DNA of 64,000 nucleotides, taken from contig NC_092122.1 of NCBI RefSeq assembly GCF_045679555.1, positions 8,813,284 to 8,877,283 of the forward strand, in the 5' to 3' direction. This DNA is from Salvelinus alpinus (taxonomy: Eukaryota; Chordata; Actinopteri; Salmoniformes; Salmonidae). Every line of letters begins with the position of its first letter. Position 1 is the stretch's first letter. Of this stretch, positions 1-52,751 are shown piece after piece. The notes beneath the pieces are model-generated. The model searched no databases and was not told the origin of the DNA. It saw only the letters and a program-made list of their open reading frames with translations. Position numbers and translations under genes: made by a program.

Positions 1-660
1 ACAATGTATACAACAAGTCTTCTCTCTTCCCTTTCTTCCCTTTCTCTCTGGTCTCTGAATAGGTCACCCATGGATGGTAACACTGTTCTTTGACTTCTTT
101 AATGGTTTGTTTTCTACAGACGGCCATATGTCTAGGGTCTTCCAGTCTGTTCCTTTTTGTGGAGTGAGTTGGGGTGTCGAGGGAAACTCCCTCCAGGAAC
201 TGTGCCTCCTTTTTTTCATCCAATTCTATTCTTCTCATGCCGCTTGTTGCTGCTGTTGTGTCATCCACCTCCTTCATCGGAGTCCCCTTGAGGACAATTG
301 TGGTCGCTTCTCCATTTTCATCTGTCAGTGGTGTGAGAGAGTAGATCTGTGTATAGTCACCTGGGGGGTCCTCTGGGCTGATTTTCATGGGGCGGTGGGT
401 AGTACTCCTGTTCTGCCTCTGTCCTGACTCATTTCTTTCCTCCCGCACTCTATTGTTTTCTCCAGCTTTAGTTTGGTCACGGTAGCCTTGTTCATGAAGA
501 TCTGTCCTTCCAGCATCATCATTCCTATCACAGTTTCTGATACAAGGGTACTTTTCTTCATCCCTTTCTTTTTGTCAATTTTTCTTGTCTGAATTATCTC
601 CTTGACTAAATCCAACCTAGTCTTGTACAGGCTTCATTGCTCCTATCTCCTCATTCTGGT
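1..660 (-). other. Unrecognised coding-like fragment on minus strand
   Basis: Read on the minus strand, this stretch has two partly open segments: about 76 codons at 615-385, and an overlapping frame over about 370-60 with charged, non-simple composition, including the string YTQIYSLTPLTDENG and later MRRIELDEKKEAQFLEG. The two lie in different frames with a stop between them, so no intact gene is present. It could be a decayed transposon ORF or an exon of an unidentified gene. I recognise no family, and plus-strand ORFs over the same bases look like shadows. Confidence 0.3.
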
Positions 661-1250
661 TTGACTGTGCCATGGTTCTCCGGCTTTTTATTTAGATAGT
701 CTGCGTGTAATGTGTTGTCCAATTTCTATAGGGTTATCCTAAAGTGGGTGTAATATGTATGAATATGCCTATATAAATTATTCTCTATCTCCTTTCAGTG
801 TGTGTTAAACAACAGTGGATGATACTGTAATCTTAATTCTACTCTCACTTAATCCAGGCTATAGTAAATGGTTCTACTCAACTCAAATATATTTCACACA
901 CAGGCCTCACAGAGACAACCGCGTGATATACTTCAATTCCTAATATTATATCTTAAGGGTGTAGAGTAACAGTAATATGTTACACACCAGTGACCCCTGG
1001 TGATAGCGTCACAAAGTAATTTTCTATGAAAATCTCTACAGAACACAACTTCCTTGTAATAATTTTACTGGTATACTAAGGGGTGTACATTTCCTATACT
1101 GTCCTATGGTAGGAAAGTGTCACTAACAAATATGTTCAACCTTTTATTCAAATAACTTCTGTCCTACTCCTAACTTTTTATTCCACCATTGGGCCATAAT
1201 CCACAGAAACAAACAAATGAAACATACAACGCACTATTCATAAACAGCTC
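661..1250. other. AT-rich intergenic stretch, nothing recognised
   Basis: I see no convincing ORF, RNA gene or repeat here. The DNA is AT-rich with scattered stops in all frames. Confidence 0.4.
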
Positions 1251-1258
1251 AACTCATT

Positions 1259-1345
1259 CACTGGGTAATTGTCGCTGAATTACCTCTACAAAATAAAAAA
1301 TAACTAGTATTTGGGTAATTGTCGCTGAATTACCTCTACAAATAA
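1259..1345. repeat. Two-copy direct repeat, about 50 bp period
   Basis: The string GGGTAATTGTCGCTGAATTA followed by CCTCTACAAA occurs at about 1263 and again at about 1313, separated by an A-rich linker. This is a simple local duplication with no coding content. Confidence 0.8.
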
Positions 1346-2084
1346 AATAAAAATCAATCATTAATCATATATTGACATCATGCATTTCACCAATAGCCAG
1401 TTATGTAATTTTTCCAATCTATAATTCAACGATGTCATATTCAAAGTGTATGTATATATTTTAGAGTGAGTGATGGAAGATGGAAGATCAGGATCAAGCA
1501 GATGTGCCCATGGCTGAGGCAGGCAATGACCAACGAGGACTTGCACACAGAGATGCTTTCACATTGCAGCACTTCAACTAGATCAGATGCATTTAAATAT
1601 GGAATGTATTCATTATTTGATAATGTTTGTTCTGTACAAAATTCAAATAGTGTGCAGCAAAATTGAGTGACAAAACCAGGTCTGGTTTAAAATGTAGTTT
1701 GTGGTGAATAAAATACTCTCACTCGTGAATATCCAAGTGACAAAACATGAATATTGTTCACCATGGCTGGTAATCACACTTGTCTCATTACTGTATCTTT
1801 TTTGGATCATACCTCTCGCTTACAACTTCATATCCAATTCAACCTGTAGAATTCTCATTTTCATTTCATGTTTTTCCTTCAGATATTTCATGCTCATGAA
1901 ATTCTCTGGCTAACTTTCATGCACCGTCATCTTCTTTGTTCTCTGCTGAAAGGTGGTGGCAGCATCTTATCTCAGGGATGGTATAGCAGATGTGGAGGGT
2001 ACACACTCACTGTGCACTGGCTCTTCCAACCTGTTCACATTCCTTTCCTCTGGAAAAAGAACACCGTTAGAAGCACAAATAAAC

Positions 2085-2283
2085 TCATATGGTCCTTAGA
2101 ATGAAAGAATAAAAAGATTGACAGAGACAGTGGAATATATTTACCAAAGGAAGTAACCAATTTACTGTCTTTGGTATATGTACCATTTGTGCGCAGTTCT
2201 TCATCTGAACTGTCCAAATGGTCATCGTCTGGTATACCATCCAGAGGTTGGTCATCATCTGGTATACCATCCAGAGGTTGCAG
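2085..2283 (-). pseudogene. Acidic-repeat coding remnant, possible later exon of the SANT-like gene
   Basis: The minus strand encodes an acidic stretch with a tandemly repeated LDGIPDDD motif followed by LDSSDEELRTNGTY. The DNA repeat is 30 bp, present twice at about 2219-2278. Acidic segments of this kind can follow a Myb/SANT-like domain in transposon-derived proteins, and the nearest such domain lies upstream on the same strand at 2519-2740. The link between the two is inference. No intact reading frame joins them. Confidence 0.35.
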
Positions 2284-2511
2284 GTGCTATATTATTCCAG
2301 ATAGCAAGTCACTCAATTCATCAGTCTTGTCTTTTTTTTGTGGTCCACCACCAGTAGTAAATCGCTCTCTTCTGATCTCTGCATTCTCTCTTTTTAAAGA
2401 AAGTTTGAGGATCTTCCACAGAGTCTATAAAGGCAGATCTCATTCAATATAAGTGATGTCACAAAAATATGAATATGAGAAATGTGAAATACTGATAATA
2501 ATGAAGATATC

Positions 2512-2745
2512 TCACCTGAAGTTGTTGTACTCTTCTTGTGGTTACATTTTCATTTGCATTGAATTCACTACAAATTGCAGCCCAACCACTCTTTTTCTTT
2601 TGCTCAGTAGCAGTAGTATGGTTTTTACTTTCAATAACTGGATGGTTTGACAAAATTTGTTATAGTAGTGTTTTTTCATACTCACTAAAGTTTTTTGAAC
2701 TAATTGTTTTTGCCTCTGCCGTTGTTTTGTCTCAAGATTCACACC
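2512..2745 (-). pseudogene. Degenerate Myb/SANT-like DNA-binding domain exon (Harbinger/NAIF1-type)
   Basis: On the minus strand the frame reads KNFSEYEKTLL, then a TAA stop, then QILSNHPVIESK, continuing to KKKSGWAAICSEFNANE and VTTRRVQQLQ. This matches the pattern of Myb/SANT-like domains used by PIF/Harbinger partner proteins and their domesticated relatives (MSANTD/NAIF1 style): a conserved Trp in the second helix, a basic third helix, and a VxxRxxxQL end. A GTGAGA donor directly follows VQQLQ, so it looks like one exon of a spliced gene. The in-frame stop within helix 1 makes it a probable pseudogene. Confidence 0.5.
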
Positions 2746-2756
2746 AGTAATGGTGT

Positions 2757-3010
2757 TTATTTAATTCCATTCCGGGTTTTTATGAGCACAATTAGACCAA
2801 CAGCATGCGCTCATACTTAACCTAATCAGGCTTAACTCAGGTGTTCTCATTTAGGCTTACTTACTTTCCTCCAGGACTCCATAGTCTCCGACTAACTAAG
2901 CCAAATTTAAGACACATTCATGAAAGCTACTTAAATGTCCTAGTTTAAGTAGTACACATTAAGGCCTACTCCTGGCTTAATCTAAACCCTGGCTGTGAAA
3001 CCGGCCCAAT
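2757..3010. mobile_element. Probable Harbinger-like non-coding terminus
   Basis: The segment ends TGTGAAACCGGCCC and contains several GGCTTA/TTAAGCC words. I associate this composition with Harbinger-like elements of fish. It abuts the decayed SANT-like exon, so both may derive from one element. The opposite terminus was not found. Confidence 0.35.
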
Positions 3011-3534
3011 ATGCACTAAGATCACCCACACACTGATATCAATTGCAACCATATTACCACTCCCTAAAGCTGATGTCAGTGTTTACTTTAAGCCCTCTGG
3101 GGAGTATTATCTTCGGTATAAATTAAACCTAATAACTGAGCAGACTAAGCACTGATTTAACTATTTGAAAATCATTCTGTACAATTGAAATTAGGTATTT
3201 CCTCATTTACTACAGAGAATATACTGTGGCAATTTACTCTGCACATTTTATGAATGTAAAGCTCGTGTTTCTATACTTTTCATTTCCAATGAATGTAATC
3301 CATTAATAAATACATGTCTTAATAAAGTATGGTTATCAAAAGGGGAAAATAAAGTATTCCTGAACTCCACATCTAAAATTGGTAACTTAAGCCAATCATG
3401 ATTGAGTTTAAATAATGTATGTTTTCATAAAAGTATAGTCTAATCAAGATATGACAAATGTGACAAACTAATGTGACATTCTAATGTGTCCCAAACATAG
3501 ATGGCTAGAATGTACTGTATTGTACTTTACTGTA
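3011..3534. other. AT-rich intergenic stretch, nothing recognised
   Basis: No ORF, RNA gene or recognisable transposon was found here. Confidence 0.35.
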
Positions 3535-3715
3535 CTCTATAGTAAACTGGAGTAGAGTATAGTTCAGTACAGGAAAGTATAGTTCAGTACAGTCCCGTAC
3601 TGAACTATACTCTACTGTACTATACTCTAATGTACTGAACTATACTGCACTGAACTATACTGTACTCAACTCTACTGAACTATAGACCTACTCTACTTTA
3701 TTGTACTGTATAGGC
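3535..3715. repeat. Degenerate TACTG/CAGTA-rich palindromic repeat tract
   Basis: The tract is built of short words such as AGTATAGTTCAGTAC and their complements. The 20 bases at 3551-3570 are the exact reverse complement of 3597-3616, and 3576-3590 pairs with 3597-3611 across a 6-nt loop. It is non-coding and could extrude as a cruciform. Confidence 0.8.
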
Positions 3716-3954
3716 CTAGAGCACTATGAAAGAGTGTCCCAAACCTCTTTGCCAATAACAGCTAGTTTTCAGTTTTCCCATCCCCACTCCCAGACTGTCC
3801 TAGCAAGATTCCTGCTTGAGAAATTGCTCTCTCTAGGGAGCAATTTTAATTTAAAACAATCACCGTAAAGTACTTAATTGTTACCCAGAAATGCTTTGAA
3901 ATCAACTTTATTTTTCCTCAATACATATTAGTTGTATATAGTATATTACATTTA

Positions 3955-4000
3955 CATATTAGTCATTTAGCAGACGCTCTTATCCAGAGCGACTTTGTGA
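3955..4000 (-). mobile_element. SINE tail fragment, minus strand
   Basis: This is the reverse complement of the common tail with the GTCGCTCTGGATAAGAGCG motif, seen again at about 21,588, 30,728, 42,568 and (inverted) 61,770. Here it is truncated and diverged, with no tRNA-like head. Confidence 0.6.
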
Positions 4001-4107
4001 GTGCATATATTTTCGTACTTTGTAATAGTACTATAAAATGACAACAAAGTGTACTTCCATATGCTAAAATTACCACACTTAAAGTGTAGCCCACTTGTAA
4101 GACATTA

Positions 4108-4618
4108 TTCAACCCTATGGATTAATCAACCCTATGGATTAATCAACCCTATGGATTATTCAACCCTATGGATTAATCAACCCTATGGATTAATCAACCC
4201 TATGGATTAATCAACCCTATGGATTAATCAACCTTATGGATTAATCAACCCTATGGATTAATCAACCCTATGGATTAATCAACCCTATGGATTAATCAAC
4301 CTTATGGATTAATCAACCCTATGGATTAATCAACCTTATGGATTAATCAACCCTATGGATTAATCAACCCTATGGATTAATCAACCCTATGGATTAATCA
4401 ACCTTATGGATTAACCAACCCTATGGATTAATCAACCCTATGGATTAATCAACCCTATGGATTAATCAACCTTATGGATTAATCAACCCTATGGATTAAT
4501 CAACCTTATGGATTAATCAACCCTATGGATTAATCAACCCTATGGATTAATCAACCCTATGGATTAATCAACCTTATGGATTAATCAACCCTATGGATTA
4601 ATCAACCTTATGGATTAA
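4108..4618. repeat. 17-bp minisatellite, about 30 units
   Basis: The unit is TCAACCCTATGGATTAA, repeated head to tail with very few variants (CCT to CTT in some units, one TTATTC and one TTAACC junction). There are no unique spacers. The C-to-T variants recur with a regular pattern, which suggests higher-order expansion. Confidence 0.95.
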
Positions 4619-5062
4619 GGGATGATCACCTAATTCCATCCAGGTCATCAGGAGGGATCAGCCAATGAATTATAAATATGAGGAAACATTCCGTAACTGC
4701 AGGTAAATCGTCAACCTTGGCTTTATAGGTTACCTGTTCAAACAATACACTAGGTGGCAGTGTACACCCTGTATGTTTCACAACTCAAAGAAGTAGTAGA
4801 GGAAGAACATTGACTACTTCAAAATGGAGGTGGCCTCAATGGCGCTCATGGTCTCTTTACCACAGCCATAAAGTCCTGAACCCCGCCTATTTCTACAATT
4901 TATCTAATTAAAATGTGATTTTAAACCTAACCTTAACCACACTGCCAAAATAATGCCTAACCTTTAATTAAGACTAAAAAGGATTATTTTGTTTTCATAA
5001 ATGTTTACGATATTGCCTATTTTGACTTTGTGGCTGTACTAGTGGAAACCGCTGTCGATGCT
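4619..5062. other. Intergenic stretch, nothing recognised
   Basis: No coding frame or known repeat was identified here. Confidence 0.35.
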
Positions 5063-5943
5063 CTATTTTATTTATATTAATTTGATTTAACTAGGCAAGT
5101 CAGTGTAGGAGCAAAAACACGTGTCAATGATTGTAGTTCCAGTGTTTAGACTGACCACTTTGAAGCATTAGGACAGATAAATATATATAACGAATAAGAC
5201 ATAAGTGAGCAGAATATCTGCTGAGCTTAGGTAAATGGACAGAGCTAGATAAACATAGAGTTGAACATTAGACTACAGTGAAAACATGTCAGCAGAAAAT
5301 ACATATATGGAAACCCTCATTAGACATGTAGACATTGCATGTCAGCAGGAAGAGGTATATGAAGCTAAAAACCAGACATATAGAAACAGAATGTCAGCAG
5401 AAAATGTAACAAAGAAACAATGGTTGTACTGGAAACACATGTAATAAATGTATTATTTTTTGTATCACATCCAGGCCCCCGCCACCATTATAACCTAGAC
5501 TGTAGCAGATGTGGGCGTTAACAAGCAAGAACTGAGACTGGAAGATAATAGTGGCGAAGGGGCAAGGGGAGTTATTATCCATATAGAAGGAGGTAGCTCT
5601 TTATGCTATGCAAAGAAGAAAGGCTATAAAAACAGAGGTCCGGGGCAGGAGAAGTCAGTCGTTCCGTGGAATTGCTCGGCTCTGTTACTTTGTGTTACTC
5701 TGTTATAAAGTCTAAACTGAATTTACAAGTTCTGGTATCGGTGCAAATGTTTGACTCAATATTTCCACAACATCAGGTAAGATCAAATTCTTATTTACAA
5801 TGACGGCCTACACAGGCCAAACCCGGACGACGCTGGGCCAATTGTGTGCCGCCCTATAGGACTCCCAATCATGGCCGGTTGTGATACAGCCTGGATTCGA
5901 ACCAGGGTGTATGTAGTGACACCTGCTGCGCCACTCGTGAGCC
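5063..5943 (-). mobile_element. HpaI-type tRNA-derived SINE (minus), split by a solo LTR
   Basis: Bases 5063-5103 and 5773-5943 together form one SINE in reverse. The 3' tail motif AACTAGGCAAGTCAG is on the left. The body on the right includes the reverse complements of GGCGGCGCACAATTGGCC-like and tRNA box-B-like (GAATCCAGG) segments, ending at ACTCGTGAGCC. The LTR at 5104-5772 interrupts it, and the TCAG duplication restores continuity if the insert is removed. Confidence 0.8.
5104..5772 (+). mobile_element. Solo LTR (plus orientation) nested in SINE
   Basis: The insert starts TGTAGGAGC and ends CCACAACA, as expected for TG...CA LTR termini, and is flanked by the 4-bp duplication TCAG (5100-5103 and 5773-5776). 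A TATA-like GGCTATAAAAACAG lies near 5623, and the downstream part resembles R/U5 sequence. No internal retroviral or retrotransposon genes adjoin it, so it is a recombined solo LTR. Related copies lie at about 34,220, 36,590-37,190 and 61,280-61,610. Confidence 0.75.
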
Positions 5944-5949
5944 TTAACA

Positions 5950-6417
5950 CAGGGGTTCCCAAACGTTTTCCCTCAGGGCCCTCCTTCCAGCATTGGGGAA
6001 CATCCCGCGTGCACCACATCTACTTCTATGGGCACAAGTACTGTTCATGACAAACTGTTCACAACCCTCCTGCTGGTGGAGAGAATTTTACAGGCTTATT
6101 TCCTGCAATTATACACATTTTGTCATGGGGTGCAAATAACATTTAGCAGTTTTAAAGCACATTTTCTTGCAATTCTATAATTTTGCCATGTCTAATGAGT
6201 ATACATGTGATATTTGAGTGACAAAAAAAACGGTATTTGACATGGGCTAGTTGATCTGGATATTTCAGACAAGTTATAAACAGCTCTCTAAGGTATGCAA
6301 TGACTAACATGACAAGAATAACTTATGACGCACTACCCAGTTTCGAAATTGCACCTTGTGTATTCTACTATTACAACTTTAACCTAGGGGGCGCGCCCCA
6401 CCGTTTGGGAACCACTG
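5950..6417. mobile_element. hAT-like non-autonomous DNA element
   Basis: It begins CAGGGGTTCCCAAACG and ends CGTTTGGGAACCACTG, imperfect terminal inverted repeats of the CAG(T)GGTTCCCAAA type typical of hAT elements. There is no transposase ORF inside. The flanking 8-mers match only partly, so the target duplication is decayed. Confidence 0.65.
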
Positions 6418-6587
6418 CTCTAACGGACGCAATAATAGGACAAATACAACGATGACATGTCTATCCAAGTCTATGGTTCGTTCCAGAAATCTCCCATAAT
6501 GCACCGCCAGTGTGCTCCGGAACTACCCGGTAGTTCCGTACACGTTCTTATTATGTACCTCACGCGATTCACGCGTACGGTTTAAAG
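6418..6587 (+). promoter_or_regulatory. Probable ttll12 promoter/5' UTR region
   Basis: These 170 bases immediately precede the ttll12 start codon and are richer in CpG than the surroundings. They contain a ZNF143/Staf-like site at 6493-6506 and a 21-bp dyad at 6518-6538. I see no TATA box, which fits a housekeeping-type promoter. The transcription start is not determinable from sequence alone. Confidence 0.5.
6493..6506 (+). promoter_or_regulatory. ZNF143/Staf-like binding site
   Basis: CCCATAATGCACCG closely matches the vertebrate ZNF143 (Staf) core CCCANAATGCAYYG. It lies 82-95 bp upstream of the ttll12 ATG, a typical promoter-proximal distance. The role is inferred from motif and position. 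Confidence 0.55.
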
Positions 6588-48679
<42,092 letters not shown>

Positions 48680-48811
48680 TGACCTCTAACCCCTGACCTT
48701 GAACCCATATTACACCGTTGAAAAGGTCCATTTGGACAATTTGTGTTTCTAGTAGTAATTGATAATGAGTAATGGTCTGGACCAGAGGTGCCAAATACAT
48801 TTTGCCCCGTG

Positions 48812-48916
48812 GGCTGCATTCGGTCACTACTGAGGTCCAGAGGATCTGCTGCATTCGGTCACTACTGAGGTCCAGAGGATCGGCTGCATTCGGTCACTAC
48901 TGAGGTCCAGAGGATC
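48812..48916. repeat. 35-bp tandem repeat, 3 copies
   Basis: The unit is GGCTGCATTCGGTCACTACT plus GAGGTCCAGAGGATC, directly downstream of ttll12 and likely within its 3' UTR. Confidence 0.9.
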
Positions 48917-48958
48917 GCACTTCAAATGTATTATATTTCCTCTTCATCAAAATTAGCA

Positions 48959-48964
48959 AATAAA
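48959..48964 (+). promoter_or_regulatory. Candidate polyadenylation signal of ttll12
   Basis: AATAAA lies 280 bp past the stop codon, with T-rich sequence following. It is placed by position only. Confidence 0.4.
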
Positions 48965-49019
48965 TTGTTTTTAAATCACTTTTGGAGTTTTCTATGCTCC
49001 CTGACTGTCTAGTCAGACT

Positions 49020-49140
49020 GTCTGGCTTTTGTGGAGCGATGGGTAACGATGTTTCGTGGGTGACTGTTGTTGATGTGTGCAGAGGGTCCCTGGTTCGCGC
49101 CCGGGGCGAGGGGACGGACTAAAGTTAAACTGTTACACAG
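49020..49140 (+). mobile_element. tRNA-derived SINE fragment
   Basis: It contains GTGGAGCGATGGGTAACGAT and the B-box-like GGTTCGCGCCCGGGGCG. The 3' body is lost. It is not a folded tRNA. Confidence 0.5.
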
Positions 49141-49780
49141 GGAAGACCTTTTTCTGGACAGACACATCAATTTTTAGCTTATATAGGCAAGGAACATTGG
49201 GTTTAAATCAGTATTCTCTTTTCTGCTGGGTTTTCTTGGCAAACTTAACTATTATATACTGCCACGTTTCATACTACCTTTTCTCAAATCCAGATTTGTC
49301 TGGATCTAGTTAAACTTGGATAATAGCTTTAAAGCACAAGGTACAGTTGTCTAACACAATTGTCATTAAGCTTAACGTTTTCCTTCTGTGAGCAGTGAGC
49401 ATTTCTCATTCTATGACAACGTTCTCTGGACTCCACGTGTTTTTGGGCAATGAATGAAATTTCACCATTGAATATGCTTTCTAAATAGCTGCAGATCTAG
49501 AGTAATTTCTTCCATATCACTAAGCATTAGTTCAGTAATAAATCAGATAACGAAACATCGGGGGGGGGGGGGGTTGAGCTTGATCAACGGTCAATTTATA
49601 GCAGGAATAAAAATAAAAAAGTATAAATTATTGCAAAAACCTAAAACCGCAGAGAAATTATAACGTTTTTCTGTAGATTAATTTGTCTTGTTGTAATATT
49701 GTTTTTTTGTCATTTGCTTCAATAAAATAGAGAATAGTGCCAATCAGTTGCGAAGGAGCGAAGAAAACTCTGGGGGCGTG
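49141..49780. other. Intergenic stretch between ttll12 and the next gene
   Basis: Nothing was recognised apart from a poly-G run at about 49,561-49,573. Confidence 0.4.
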
Positions 49781-50608
49781 GAACTTGAATCTACTAGTAC
49801 CAGCCACGCGCGCTCACCGCAGATACATTTCAAGAAGTTCTAACAGAAGAGAGGAAGGAGTGTTTTTGCCAATAATGCACTATAACGTTGGATGCTGATA
49901 AACCACACAGAAGAAGAAGAATGCGAGTTGTTGATTGCTAGCTCTCGGTTGGGGATATCCATGTTTTCAGCTGATCTGCCGTATGTGAAAGAGAGAGGAG
50001 CGGGGCAGACTTTCTGTAAGTATGCAAGGAAAATCCAATGGTTGACATGAAAAACAATGTTTTCTATGTTGAACAGTGTTATATTTGTGCAAAAAAAGCT
50101 GCAGATTTACGTATGGGTATTCATTCCCCAGGAGATATCCAAGCAAACGCATGGGTAACCGTTTCAAGGTGTTTGCGTGTCACTTTGTAACACATTTTAG
50201 CGGCAATCATTACTAAGCTCTTCAACGCACAAAACACATTATGGGCGCTCCTCGTTATTTCTCAAAATTTGTATGGAAACCAAGAGAGAAAGTCATCGCT
50301 ATTTGCGTTTCATCACGATTGAGCTCAGTCAGCACTTGTGGGTAGCTTGAGTCAATTCTATAACAGCGGTGATTGATGGCGAGTGGGACTGACAAGTCAG
50401 TGGCTGAAAGCTTATCACCTGCAGCACAGACGCTGCATGGGCGGAGGAGTGATCTAAAAGAGAACTGCCGGAAAAATATCTGTTAAACCACGAAGCGCAC
50501 AGACATCTCCCACTCGCAAAGCTGGCAGACTGAGCTAGGCACCGCTGCTAAAAGCAGAGAGCGCACTAAACCCGAGAGCACAGATGCACCTGGTAAAAAT
50601 CAATTCCA
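49781..50608 (+). promoter_or_regulatory. Probable promoter and alternative 5' non-coding exons of the unknown gene
   Basis: The region is richer in CpG than its flanks and holds two strong splice donors on the plus strand: TTTCT|GTAAGTATG (50,016) and TTCCA|GTAAGTAAT (50,609). The next acceptor that fits is CTACCCAG at 52,751, 35 bp before the long ORF's ATG. I infer one or two untranslated first exons here. Confidence 0.45.
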
Positions 50609-51016
50609 GTAAGTAATATAATAACTATACATTTACTCTGACACATCGCGACCCGACCAATACTTTAAGAGAAGTTTGCATAGCTAAGAATGAATAGGCT
50701 CCATTGTTATGTTAACCGTTTAACCAGTGTGATTCATTCACTTCAAGGTTGCGTCTCCGCATCACTTCAAGGCTGGAGACAGTTGATGTGTGGTCAATTG
50801 TTATTATAATGATTAGCCTGAGACAAGTTACCTTGGTTTAATCCTGAGAAAGGGCCTTGGATATCAACAATGTCGATATTATATACCAAACAGATGTGGA
50901 GGGATCAACACCCTCTCTGATTCCTCTGGGGGGTCAACCTAACCTGAGGTGGAACTTTACTCCTGCCGAGACTGCTATTTGTGGAGCACAGGCTCCTCCT
51001 ATATGAGCGTATACTA
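50609..51016. other. 5' intron of the unknown gene
   Basis: No recognised element before the palindromic transposon. Confidence 0.4.
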
Positions 51017-52584
51017 CACTGCTCAAAAAAATAAAGGGAACACTTAAACAACACAATGTAACTCCAAGTCAATCACACTTCTGTGAAATCAAACTGTCCA
51101 CTTAGGAAGCAACACTGATTGACAATAAATTTTACATGCTGTTGTGCAAATGGAATAGACAAAAGGTGGAAATTATAGGCAATTAGCCAGACACCCCCAA
51201 TAAAGGAGTGATTCTGCAGGTGGTGACCACAGACCACTTCTCAGTTCCTATGCTTCCTGGCTGATGTTTTGGTCACTTTTGAATGCTGGCGGTGCTCTCA
51301 CTCTAGTGGTAGCACGAGACGGAGTCTACAACCCACACAAGTGGCTCAGGTAGTGCAGCTCATCCAGGATGGCACATCAATGCGAGCTGTGGCAAGAAGG
51401 TTTGCTGTGTCTGTCAGCGTAGTGTCCAGAGCATGGAGGCGCTACCAGGAGACAGGCCAGTACATCAGGAGATGTGGAGGAGGCCGTAGGAGGGCAACAA
51501 CCCAGCAGCAGGACCGCTACCTCCGCCTTTGAGCAGGAGGAGCACTGCCAGAGCCCTGCAAAATGACCTCCAGCAGGCCACAAATGTGCATGTGTCTGCT
51601 CAAACGGTCAGAAACAGACTCCATGAGGGTGGTATGAGGGCTCGACGTCCACAGGTGGGGGTTGTGCTTACAGCACAACACCGTGCAGGACGTTTGGCAT
51701 TTGCCAGAGAACACCAAGATTGGCAAATTCGCCACTGGCGCCCTGTGCTCTTCACAGATGAAAGCAGGTTCACACTAAGCACATGAGCACATGTGACAGA
51801 CGTGACAGAGTCTGGAGACGCCATGGAGAACGTTCTGCTGCCTGCAACATCCTCCAGCATGACCGGTTTGGCGGTGGGTCAGTCATGGTGTGGGGTGGCA
51901 TTTCTTTGTGGGGCCGCACAGCCCTCCATGTGCTCGCCAGAGTTAGCCTGACTGCCATCAGGTACCGAGATGAGATCCTCAGAGCCCTTGTGAGACCATA
52001 TGCTGACACATGCACATTTGTGGCCTGCTGGAGGTCATTTTGCAGGGCTCTGGCAGTGCTCCTCCTGCTCAAAGGCGGAGGTAGCGGTCCTGCTGCTGGG
52101 TTGTTGCCCTCCTACGGCCTCCTCCACATCTCCTGATGTACTGGCCTGTCTCCTGGTAGCGCCTCCATGCTCTGGACACTACGCTGACAGACACAGCAAA
52201 CCTTCTTGCCACAGCTCGCATTGATGTGCCATCCTGGATGAGCTGCACTACCTGAGCCACTTGTGTGGGTTGTAGACTCCGTCTCGTGCTACCACTAGAG
52301 TGAGAGCACCGCCAGCATTCAAAAGTGACCAAAACATCAGCCAGGAAGCATAGGAACTGAGAAGTGGTCTGTGGTCACCACCTGCAGAATCACTCCTTTA
52401 TTGGGGGTGTCTGGCTAATTGCCTATAATTTCCACCTTTTGTCTATTCCATTTGCACAACAGCATGTAAAATTTATTGTCAATCAGTGTTGCTTCCTAAG
52501 TGGACAGTTTGATTTCACAGAAGTGTGATTGACTTGGAGTTACATTGTGTTGTTTAAGTGTTCCCTTTATTTTTTTGAGCAGTG
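51017..52584. mobile_element. Palindromic Tc1-like derivative with 580-bp inverted arms
   Basis: The element is flanked by TA and has identical ends CACTGCTCAAAAAAATAAAG. Left arm 51,017-51,596 and right arm 52,005-52,584 are inverted copies of the 5' end and N-terminal transposase half, so the same 87-residue frame ([36 protein letters not shown]) is read from both strands (51,269-51,532 plus, 52,332-52,069 minus). The 408-bp spacer retains the middle of a transposase (RPVLFTDESRFTL, GGSVMVWGGISLWGRT). The C-terminal third with the DPE/Glu block is missing. It cannot encode a working enzyme. Confidence 0.9.
51529..52060 (+). pseudogene. Tc1-like transposase middle part, frameshifted
   Basis: Frames at 51,529-51,786 (STARALQNDLQQATNVHVSA, RLAFAREHQDW, LFTDESRF) and 51,783 onward (VWRRHGERSAACN, VMVWGGISLWG, YRDEILRALVRPYA) read successive parts of a Tc1-like transposase. 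It diverges into the inverted arm after RPYA. Confidence 0.85.
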
Positions 52585-52751
52585 TATATTGATGGTGTTA
52601 GTTGATTGTGAGCTGCACTCTGACTAACTTTCAGCCCATAATGTCTGTACTTGCAGTCACATATCATAAACATGTTGCAGTGAATGTTAGAAAAATCAAT
52701 AACTTGGTTGATGGATAATTTCACTTTTTTTATACTTGAAATGCTACCCAG

